Of a DNA stretch of 63,049 nt, positions 35,201-46,841 are shown piece by piece; within the stretch, counting starts at the first letter, position 1, and each line of letters opens with the position of its first letter. The stretch covers positions 1 through 63,049 of the forward strand of contig JAUCBJ010006300.1 in the NCBI GenBank assembly GCA_032718475.1, written 5' to 3'. The DNA comes from Nemertoderma westbladi (Eukaryota > Xenacoelomorpha > Nemertodermatida > Nemertodermatidae). The translations under genes and the position numbers were made by a program. Under the pieces are notes generated by a model, which was not told where the DNA came from, did no database searches, and saw only the letters and a list, made by a program, of their open reading frames with translations.

Positions 35201-38200
35201 TTATTGCAGTAAGCAATAAAGTTGAAAGTACCGGTCAACCGGTAAACCTGAACCGGTACTTCTGTAGGTCAGTAGGCCCAACTGCCAGAACCGGTACTTC
35301 TGTAGGTCTGTAGGCCCAACTGTCCTAACCGGTACTTCCAGTATAAGTACATTAGTATTATTTCGATTGTGATCTATAGTATATTGTAGGCTGCCAGGGG
35401 AATAGGGATTGATCACCCCTCATTCCTTTGTATAGTTTACTTATTTCTGTCAGTTTTATTTCCTAGTAAGTTAATATTGAGCTGAAGACGTGTAAGTCTG
35501 CTCAGATTGTTCAGATAATTGTAGGCCGGACTGTTGTCGGATTGTTGTTGAGTTTGGAGAGATTACGGCGTGTGTGGAGTTTGTCCGATAGAGTGCCAGT
35601 TAGTAAGTTGGGGCAGCCATTGCTGTAAGGTCAATCCCCTCTTAAAGAATAAGTCGTACTACCGTGTTAGAACGCATACTAACTAACAATTTTGGAATCT
35701 GCACATACTGTAGTTTATTTAGGCTTGACAGTATTCTGCCAGCGTTTTGGCTTGTGTTTGTTTGTGTAGTCTGTTCAGATACCGTAATAGTTATTACTCA
35801 GATATTTGTAGGCTGGATTGTTGTCTAGCTATTATTAGGTCTGAAGAGATTGCTGCTTGTGTAGAGTTTGTCTGATAAAGTGCCAGTTAGTAAGTTGGGG
35901 CAGTCATAACTGTAAGGTCAATCCCCTCTTAAAGAATAAGTCGTACTACCGTGTTAGAACGCATACTAACTAACCGTTTTGGAATCTGCACATACAGTAG
36001 TTTATTTAGGCTTGGTGGTAGTCTGCCAGCATTTGGTCTGTATTTTGTTTGAGTATTCTGTACGGGTAGCGTAATATTTATTATTCAGAGTTTATGCGAT
36101 TATTCGCAACATTCATGTCCCCAAGTTTATTCCTACAGTAATTGTGTTTGTTACACATACCGTTATAGTTAAATTAACCCCGGTACTACACGGGCTGCTA
36201 GGCGTAGGTAAAGACTGGTGACTTTGTGCTCCAGTCACTCCAGCAGATGCCGTGGTTCTTTTAACTGTTCAAGTATATTTAACTACTGATTATTTGTTGT
36301 ACCAGTACTTGTACCTAATTTAGGGTTTAGTGTACAGTGCTTTCCGAGGTAATTAGTGTGTAGGCAGTATATTTGTGTTGTAAAGTGGTTAATAGGCACG
36401 CTGGATCTGGTAGTCCGCGGTAATTAACTTCTAGGTAGGAACACTCCGTAATACATAACGTAGTACCTATAGCGATACGGTTATAGGTCGTCAGGCGGTG
36501 GTATTTTCCTATCTGGACAGTGCAATATATTTACTACTACTTATTATTTCAAATACCGTAGTACCCTGTCAGTTGTAATAACCAGAAATCTAACCCTTTG
36601 TTAGACTGGTTTGTAGACTTCCTGTAAAATTACCCTAAAAATTCGTACGTAATATTTTTGTTGTGTTTAATTAGAGATTTAATCTCACCCGTATCGTAAG
36701 TAATTTGTAGTATTAAGTAACTTAGGTAAATTAGAATTATCTGTTTTAGTGTCCCATAAATAGCACTTCACTGAGAGCGCACAGCTTCTGTGTAGTGAAC
36801 CCCCCAGAAATAATAACATTTATTTCAAATATTGACAAAAACCCATTTAAACGGGTATATATCTATTATAAATCAACTCAAACGATTTATAAATAGTAGG
36901 CCTGCCATACAACAACTAGGTCTCAAAATCAGTTGGACTACTGCTTAAATAGCGGTAACAAAGTAAGTTAAAGTAACCAAGTAACCCTAAAATATTCAGA
37001 AAATCAATTATTCTAAAATAATTGACATACCGGTATTTACCATAGGCTTATTATATTTATTCTATAAATTCGAGCTGAAATCATACCGGTATTCTGTAAT
37101 AATTCTAGTTCATAATTATACTTATATATACTATAAGTGTAAGCTGTATACCGGTATTCACGATAGGCCTATTATATATTTATATATATTTGTGCTAAAT
37201 TTATATACCGGTACTCTGTGACAAACCTAGTTTACAATACTTATATATATATTATAAGCGCATACCGGTATTCTAATACTGTAATAAATTACCGGTACTA
37301 GGCCAACGGTCATACTGAATTACTAGACTTGCTTTAACTGTAACTATAGCAGTAGGCATTCAACTGTATAGCTAAACATGTCTGACACTCAGCAAACTCT
37401 GTCAGACAGCCTAATCGATACAACCATCTGTGACACAGATAGGAGTGTTGAGCGATTAAGAAAGGAGTTCAGCTCACCTCCTACTGAAAGAAAAGTCATC
37501 CCTCCAGTAGTGATATCGGACCCTAAACTAATCCAACACCGTAGGTCCATCATCGGCACTCGGGCTCAAGTCAAACGGAACCAGGAAGCAGCTGTCCCAC
37601 AGCAGCAACAGCCTAGTCAAGAAACTGGTTCCCAGCGATCCGATAGCTCCAGTAGTTCGGATACTGTCGAACTGACCCCCGAACGTGGATTGCAGATGAC
37701 GACTAAAGCCTACTCGGACCCCCTTCTCACCCTTCCTGCCGCAGTGTTAACAACTATATTGATTGCGGTGGAGGAACATCAAGCAGATTGGGCGAGAAAT
37801 AAGCGAGCGACCCAAGATGATTATGCGGGATACGCCAGGGAAGAATTGATGTCTATTGTCGAGTCACAATGGAACTTTCCCGGACCCGGACTCCCGTTGG
37901 ATCTGTCCGAGGCTACTTGGGAAGATATACACAGGATGGGAGTGGCTAAAGATACGATGGATCCGGCTGTTTGGAAGAGGTCGGCAGCAGGATATGTGCA
38001 GGGATTCTTCGGCTCCTTAGAGAGATTGGAAGAACAACTGTTTCGACAACCCCAAGGACCTCAAGAGCAGGAAGAACTGCTATATCAAGTACGCGAAAGA
38101 ACCCTACGCATTCGACTAATCCTATCAGCTTTTGAGGAAACTTCCAAAAGAAGACAGGACACGTCACTGCAGGTTGCTGTCAAAACTTGGTTCCAGCGGA

Positions 38201-41200
38201 TAGGTCTCCAAATCCAAGAAACAGACCATTGGAAATCCCAGCTGTCTGAGAGACTAACTCATGAAGAACCAACCGATGCCACCCTTTCTCAAGTGGAAGG
38301 CGAAGAAACCTCAGAGAAACCACGTACGAGAGACGCCATCGACATTTATCTGTCCGACTATCAGCGATTCCTAGGAGACGAAGAGTTGAGGAGACGGCTG
38401 TCTGGACTTTCCCCCAATAGTGAAGGAACCCAGCGTGTGTTAGATTCAATCGATGCTGAAATGTTAGCTGCTAACCAAGCTGAGTTTGATGAGAAACTCC
38501 GACTCACTAGAGTCCAAGAAGAACTAGTAAAGAAAAAACGGATAGAGGACCGAAAGGCAGCTGCAGTAACAGCGGCAATGGCCGAAGTGGAAGCAGAAAG
38601 AAAGGCAGCTGCAGTAACAGCGGCGGCAGAAGCAGAAGCAGAAAGAAAGGCAGCGGCGGCAGAAGCCGAAGCAGAAAGAAAAGCGACTGCAGTAACAGCG
38701 GCGGCAGAAGCAGAAGCAGAAAGAAAGGCAGCGGCGGCAGAAGCCGAAGCAGAAAGAAAAGCAACTGTGGCAGTAGCAAAGGCAGTGGCAGAAGCAGAAT
38801 GGAGAGCCTTTGAGGAGACTGCCCAACTGGAGTTGGAAAATCTGCAAGAGACGCAAGACAACATAAATAAACAGTTAACTGCTAGTCACATGCAAATGAT
38901 GAGAAAATCTACTCCCAAACGCCAGGGATACACATCGTCGGAAGAAAGTGAAACCACCGATCCTGAAGGCGGAGGAAATAGATCTCGTCTAAGCAGGCGT
39001 AGAAAAACATCTCATCGTCACAAATTGCCTGATTTGCCCCCAGCTGTTAGAAGACAACTAGCTAGCACAGACTTAGCGAGTACGGAACCCACATACCAAA
39101 CTATTCAGGTCAAAAGACTCCCTACAATAGTTGATGAGCCTGAAATAATTAGGCCTGTCGTTCCCAAAGTCACTTCTGTGTTAGAGACCCCTGTACTTCC
39201 AGAGCTTAACTCTAAATTCCCCTTACACAGTACTACACTGCCTGTACCCGGTAGAACAGTCCATGAGAATATCCCTGTCCTGGAAGCTGAGAGAGAAATC
39301 AAAGATTTGTCTCCCGTCGTCCCGCGTCAGCCCGCTACTATGTTGGCGACTCCCGCTTCGGCGGTTGAGTGGGTAGAGGAGGGACGGCGGGGGATGAATC
39401 TCCTGCTCGGACAGATGCAGGAGACTGTACACCAGCTTAAGGGAACAGTAAGGGAAAGTAGGGCCGAATTGCAAGAAGTGCAGCAAAGTATCGCGCTAGA
39501 ACGCGACAAATTAGTCAATATACAAAAGGGAATACCAATACCCCCTGTAACATTGTGTCAACCTGTTAGGTCTGAAGTCTTACATGCGCAAGGTGTGGAG
39601 CCTACACGCATCTATACTGCTAGTGAAGTAGAAACCCCTATAGCAAATCCTATTAAGGGTGATTTTAGACCTGTTATTAATGATATTCCCTATAGACCTG
39701 ATACTGATCCGAGAAATTTATATACCGATAATTCGATATTAAATAACACGATGGCCCAAGAAAGCTTTACGCGGCAGATGGCTAGAACAGAACCCCCCAA
39801 GCGGTCAAAGTGGGAGAGATCGTCAAATTCAATGGAGATGAGATGAAATGGTTACCTTTCAACGAATATTACAAAGACAGCATACAGAACTCTGTGCTAT
39901 CTAACGGAGAGAAACTTAGGTTCCTCATCAAGTGCTTGGAAGGACCTCCCAAGTTAATGGCGTTAAAGTTTATTGGACATCCAGATGGATTAAGACAAGT
40001 TTGGGATACATTAAACATCAGGTATGGTAATAGGACTAACATAGCTAGGTATTTATATGCGAAATTAATGGCGCCCCGAAAGTTTCTTAGCAGCGGGATT
40101 ATAGAATTTTCCGATGAAATTCAGGAGATCTGTAGACAGCTAGATTGGTTAGGTAAGTCTCATGAATACCAGAACTCTATGGTTGTAGGAGCCTTAGCAT
40201 CTACTTTACCAAAGGGTGGAGTAGGTACACGCTGGGACAAGAAAGTGTTATATATGATGGAACAACAACAACGAGACCCTACCATGGCTGATCTCATGTC
40301 CTTCTTAGATAGTGAAGTAAAATTACAACTCATAAAGCAGTCCAGAGAGAAAACATCGGAAAATAAGGTAAGTGAGAAACCCGTTTCTAGGAGAAGGGTA
40401 ACACCAGTGTGTTATACTGACGACGGCGAAAGCCAAGTCTCTCAGGAAGAGGACAGCGGGAAAGACACAGCAAAATCCTACTATGACAACAAGACCTATA
40501 AAGACGTAAGTAAATATAAGTCTCGAACCAGTGACCGGAGAGAACAGGTAACAACAACTCCTCCTACGTCTCCTAAGAGAATTCACGGAAGAAAGCCCGA
40601 AGAAAGAACGAGAGTGCATAACGTTGCCCAAGGTAAAGTGAGTAACATCAAACCAAAATGTGCGCTGTGCGACGGGCCCCACCGTTTGAGTGCGTGTGCT
40701 GAATTTCTAAAGAAATCCCCTGTAGACAGACGTACAGTCCTGTGGAATAAGCGGTTATGCTATAATTGCCTCAGATCAGGACACCAACGGCGAACCTGTT
40801 ACTCCGACGTAAAGTGTGCAAAGTGTGGCGCGAAACATCACATCTTGTTACACAGTGAGTTCGAACGAGACAACCCGAGTCAGGTAAGTGAGCCCGAACT
40901 ACATGTCCAATTCAGTGATGTAAATGACACTGATCAAGAGTCTGAGATGGAAGGATTCTATACTGACGAATTCTCCGACGCCAACGAATCCTGTTACCTA
41001 ATAAATACCTCAGTGTATCGAGCACTTACTTACGAAAAGGACACCGACAATGAGTTCCCCCCAACTACTTTTGCCAGACAACCATCTTGGAAAGCTCCAA
41101 CTTCCAACGTAGGAATCAGAGAATTTCCTGTAGTGCAGGTAAGAGTTCACGGTCCCGACAAAAGTTACATAGTGAACGCCCTCCTTGACTCCGGCAGCAC

Positions 41201-44200
41201 AGGAACATTCATCGATCAAGAACTAGCCGAAGATATCTTTGCTGGACAACCCAAATTCCGGACTAAATTAAATATGTCAGGAATTATGCAGGTTTGGAAA
41301 TCTACCCTAACGGCAGACTACTATGTAGGTGCGTTGTCCACCCCCCAGGATAAATTAGGAGCACAAAGTATAAGGTCAGTAAAAATGGTGGCTATAAAGA
41401 ACTTCGCTACTACCCAAGCAGACCTTTATAATTGGGACGAGGATGAGAGCATCCAACATCTTAAGATACCTCGATTCCAGACAGATTATCCTGGAGTGCA
41501 AATACTCATCGGCCAAAACGCGCATGAGGCGCTCGAGACATTGGAGAAACGGCCTGCCCAACCGCAGCCACTACAAACCTATGCGGTAAGAACTAGAGTA
41601 GGTTGGTACTTCACTGGCCCTTCCCGTAGAACTCTCAAAGAGAGATTACCTCAACAACAGGTATACCAAGTAAAGGAATGGGAAGTGGAGAGCAGTGATG
41701 TGGACGATCCAACTGAGGGAACACCATACTCCTCAGATAATGACGATATTAACTCCAATGTAGATCAATGGAGACATTGCCTTGGGACGATTAATCCAGC
41801 CGACATCGCTTCCAGAGGAGCAACTCCTCAAGAACTGATAGATACTCCAGGCTGGTTAGGTGGATCCGACTTCTTAAGTAAAGAAGAAGAAGAATGGCCT
41901 CCTTATCTTACCCCGGCGGAGATTAGACAGGCCAAGGGAGCGGAGAAAGTAACACAACAACTCAATCGCCCAGCTAGTCGTTTATGTTTACGGGAAAGAG
42001 ACCAAAAACTGTCCGGAAACTATGGAAGGCAAGATACTCTTCCTACGACCACTTCCCTAATCCGACAAATATCTAGGGACTCCATAACGTAATAACATAT
42101 GGAGTGGGCGTGTGACTGTATCATTTTATATTTGTTTTTATTTATATTTATGTATGTATTATTATGTAATTTTATTATAATCGTTTTCTTTAATTTTATT
42201 TAGTAGAATGTTATTTTAGTGATTATTTAGTAGATTAGTGCAATATATTAGTGTTTATTACGTACGTAAGTACTTATAATATATTTAGTGTGACGGCGAG
42301 AAATAATTATTTTTTCTCTTTCCTTACTGTCCGTATCATATTATAAATACGTGACTACAGTAAGATGAAATGTCCGTACTTATTAAAGTACAATAAAGCT
42401 CCTACTATACTTAAGTATTATTGGTAGGCAGAGTATTAGGAATGCAAAGTTCAGATCCTCGTGTCTCGGCTAAACCAAGCTCTGGGTAGACCTTGGAAAC
42501 GACTTGCCTCTTCACACTGACATTGCTTCGTGCGATATTGCTCTCATACCGTATATTAAATAATACATATAGTAGCGTGATGTCCCTTTAACAGTAGCGT
42601 ATAACGCAAAATAAATCTGTTAAACCCTTTGACCATCTGTCATTCTAGTCGATTAAGATATCGCGGCACCCACCGATATACTTGAAAGACCAATTCTAGA
42701 ATCAGTGGTTAACGTCCCCAGACAAGCTCTGGAATAAATCGGTGCCCATCTTAAATATTAATTTAATATTTCTTAAAATCTGTAAAATTCAGATCCGTTA
42801 ACAATTCTAGTCGATTAAGATATCGTAGCACTTACCGATACTCTTAAAAGACAAATTTCATAGAATTAAGGATCCTATGTCCCCAGACCTGCTCTGGAAT
42901 CAAATTGTGTCAATTTTAACATCAAATAATAAAATTCACGGGAATAAATTTAAATTCATATTTTAAATGAATTTCATAAATTGTCATTTTGTACAATTTA
43001 TAACATTCCCAAAATTCCATTAATTAATAGATCATGGGAGCGGAGATTCATCCTATTGAGTGTATTAGAGTGCGAGAATCTCCAACATATAGTCAATAGC
43101 CGATAAAATTAATAAAATCATGCATAAAGAGGATATTGACAATTAAAGAATTATTATTAAATAGCATCCCAGATCTGTATGCATGAGAATTACCCTAATT
43201 CTACCGCTAGCATTCCATAATGTCACCATAGCAACACCCACGCTAGAATTAGAAGCAAGTTAAAAGAACAATAGAAAGCTTGTCCCATTGCCTAGCATAG
43301 AGAACATAGCACACTGTTAGTATCCAAGGATACACAGTGATAACGTGACATTCTGGAAGGCATTGACTAACGGACAAATGGCCTGTGTGTGTGCAGTTGT
43401 TGACAGTTGTGTGGAATTTGTGCGTTTATAAGTGAATGTTACTGCTAAAGTATGTTTACAGTAGCTAGTCGCAATTGTAAAAATAGCCCAACTCTCCTAT
43501 AGATAGAACCTAAGTGGATCCAAGCCTTTGGGACGGACAGTGGTGTGACTTGTGCCGGTTATCGTTGTCGTGCTGTTGCTACATGTTGGCGTAAACACCG
43601 CGACGACGGTACATCGGCGCTGAGGATCCCACTGTCCGGGGGCAAAGAGAGGTAGGCAGCGACGTCCGCTCGCCTAAACATAAACTCATTTCGATATTAA
43701 CAAACTCAGATAGCAGATATGACGGAGTTGATAGAAGATGATCTTGGTATCAAGGAGCGATATACTCTACCTTTGCAAGCATTTGTGGATAGCTTAATAC
43801 GCGGTGAAGCCGATCCAACCATTACGGAGGACGATGGTCGTTATATCGAACCGCCGATGTCCCAAGAGCAACTTGCGCGTGAATTGGACTATCGAAAATT
43901 CACCACTCGCTATACGAATCGTAATGGTACGTATCTGGACTTCCTAACGACCGGCCATCCTATCGACTTACATGATACGGACGATGTAGATACAGAAAGG
44001 GAAATGGTTCTATTTAAATATCATACCCAGCGGAGTCGTAACGATAAACCGAGAATAGATCACGAAAATTCTATTCGTAATAGACTAGAAAGAGAAAACG
44101 TTGAAGAACCGGATAAACGCATCGACTTCAACGAATACTTAGAGTTTTTGAGAGAAACCTATCTCAACGTCGCTAGTCAGCAGAACTTAGAGACTCGATA

Positions 44201-46810
44201 TCCTCAAGGTATCCATCACGACCCTGTAGTAGAACTCAAACGGCTCTATTTCACTATGATTTATTTTTATTTTATTTATTTTATTTATTTCTGAACAATT
44301 TACTACATTTCTACATACAATGTAGAATGTAGACGGTGGTTGGACGGGTAGGCCCATTACACCAGCCACCGTTAGCATTCAACAATTGTAGCTGCACTAA
44401 GAAACGCATTACAAAAACAAATAACCGACAAATCTACTGTACGATCGAGTATCATAGTATTCAAGCGTAAGTAATTGCAACTATAAAACAACCAACCTAC
44501 TGTAGTTATGATTATACTGCATTATACTGCAATAATTATATAAGTGCACTTTTAATTATAGAGGAATAATTCTAAACAATACATATCTAATTAGTTGGTG
44601 TGGAAACGAAAATAGAAAACTGATGATGTATCTTACCGCCTTCAAAAGCGCGTACAGGTACCGTTTTCAGTTTAATACTAAGGTTGAAAATGTCAGCCAG
44701 GATACTTCATAGTGGATCAGGGTCAAGGTTGAGCAAATGTTCCACTGTGAGTTATGACAAAGCGCCAGATTTTCCCTTAGCAAGTGAAGCAACTGACTGC
44801 TTCACAGTGGGAGAGGAGATGCACGGTAGTGGAGCCTAGCACATGAATTGATAAGATCCTCGTATAGGTCAAGGTTATCCTTTTCAGTAAACTTGCTTCT
44901 ATTTCCACCGAATTTGGATTCATAATGTGATCGAAGGGTTTACTGCATTTCCCCAGGCACCTCTTGCTTACATTTAAATTCCTTCAAAATCTTTTCGGGT
45001 TAGATCGTAGTTTCTGAGACAATTAATTGACAGAGTTAGCAACGCAGTTAGCAAAGAAATTATTTAGTCTTCATGTTGAACTTTTAGAGATATACAGATT
45101 CCTCTGCGTATATATGCGTAGGTCTAGACGTAGCAAGTTTTTCTGATGTATGAATAATGTAAATATCATAGTAATTAACATAATTACTCATTAAGCAATT
45201 TACAGCTTGATTTTTTAAGTTTCCTAATAAACCCCCACCCCCCTTGTGAAATTGTTTAAATGTTTGAACAAAAACATTGAGAATGATTCAGTTAATTCAA
45301 TTAATATTCTTCCCTAATTAAAAATATTAAATACATGTACTACCATCCACAACAGCCTGGTACTGTTCATGTCGTTTTTCAGTGGAGAAGGGTGCAGGTT
45401 AGGCCCTATATAGTGACGGGCCGGTATTATTCTAACCAAAACAATAAACGAGACTCAATAGCACATGTTACAGATTAATTTTATACTAATAATCATAGCT
45501 GTTGTAACTAAGGATCTATTGTCGCAGGACATTATGTCACGGAACCTAACGACTACAGGACCTATGACGCATTACCTGACATAAATTATAGACATAATTA
45601 GCTATGGTCATAATAATGTCCTGCGTTGTTTTGATGTCGGTAGAGTATCACACCCCCCCCCCCCCCCAATATAATTTTTTGGCTTCGTCACGATACCCAT
45701 TGGTTGATGTACCATTTTACAGCAGGGAGTCTTTGGACGCAATATAAATTCATCCCTTCCCTCTCCAGGGGAAAATCGACGCAAATAACTGCTGATTACT
45801 ACAAAAAAAACTATAACCTGTTATATTGAATATAGTTAGTTTATTGTTTTGATTATAATAGTATGCGACTGTAAATTGCTCATTTCCCTTAATTGATAAT
45901 TTAACATTGAGGTGAGATATTAATTCGTCGAGTAAGAAATTGCATCAAATCCCCCCCCCCCCCCCCCCCCCATGTCTCATGGACACATATCTGTTTATGT
46001 CTACTATAATAATACACTGGAATTATCAATCACCAAACCTCCGGCTCTGGCTCCGGCCGGAGCTCATATTGTAATCCGGAGGAACCTCCGGGCTCCGGCT
46101 CCGGATGAAATTTTAGCTCTGTCGCATCCCTAGCGTTTACACCCATAAATGTCTGTCTACGAATTGTGGGTCGAGTTAGAACTGCGAGCCATCAGCGAAC
46201 TGATATAATTATACTATGGCCGTTTTCCAGAAGTCTGTCATATGTGTGTGTGTCGGGAACCAATATATAACTAGCCAAAGTTCATAATTGTTCGCTAAGG
46301 TAGCTTGTAGCTTCTGCATGACATAAAGTACGTCTAGACTTACCTGAGTTTAATTAATTGCGATTATCTTTACAGGCAAGTTTCTCGATGTCAGTAACTC
46401 GAGACCGCTCCCTTTCCGTTCTTTCCAACATGCCACTCGTATCCTCCACTCCCCTCCCCACTCCCACCCCCACTCCACAAAATTACCTCGACACATTCCA
46501 GCCCACAGTCCCGATGAGTACCTACCTAGTCGCTCTACTAATATCCGACTTCCAACAAACTTCCGTTTTAACAACGTCCAAACTAACAGATAAACACATA
46601 GCGGTATCGGTGTGGGCCTCGGCTGGTGATACCCGGCAGACGATATACGCCCGGGATATCGCAGCTGAAATCCTCACTTATTACGAGAAATACTTCAACG
46701 TTGTATATCCGCTGCCCAAACAGGATATGGCAGCTGTGCCGAACTTTGAAGCCGGTTAGTCGATGTTTAAATGTTTGACATACGTCACCGTTACGAACGA
46801 GATGGGATTG

Positions 46811-46841
<31 letters not shown>

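Larger units (their letters stand above)
33905..44656 (+). mobile_element. BEL/Pao-type retrotransposon, copy C, with replaced 3' end
   Basis: The element starts with a full LTR and ends with the last 16 bases of an LTR (TTCAAAAGCGCGTACA, 44641-44656). GGTAC flanks both sides (33900-33904 and 44657-44661), which proves these are the original ends. Most of ORF2 and nearly all of the 3' LTR have been replaced by about 395 bp of unrelated sequence (44246-44640). Layout is otherwise as in copy B, without the 847-bp transposon. It lies in sense orientation in intron 1. Confidence 0.88.
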
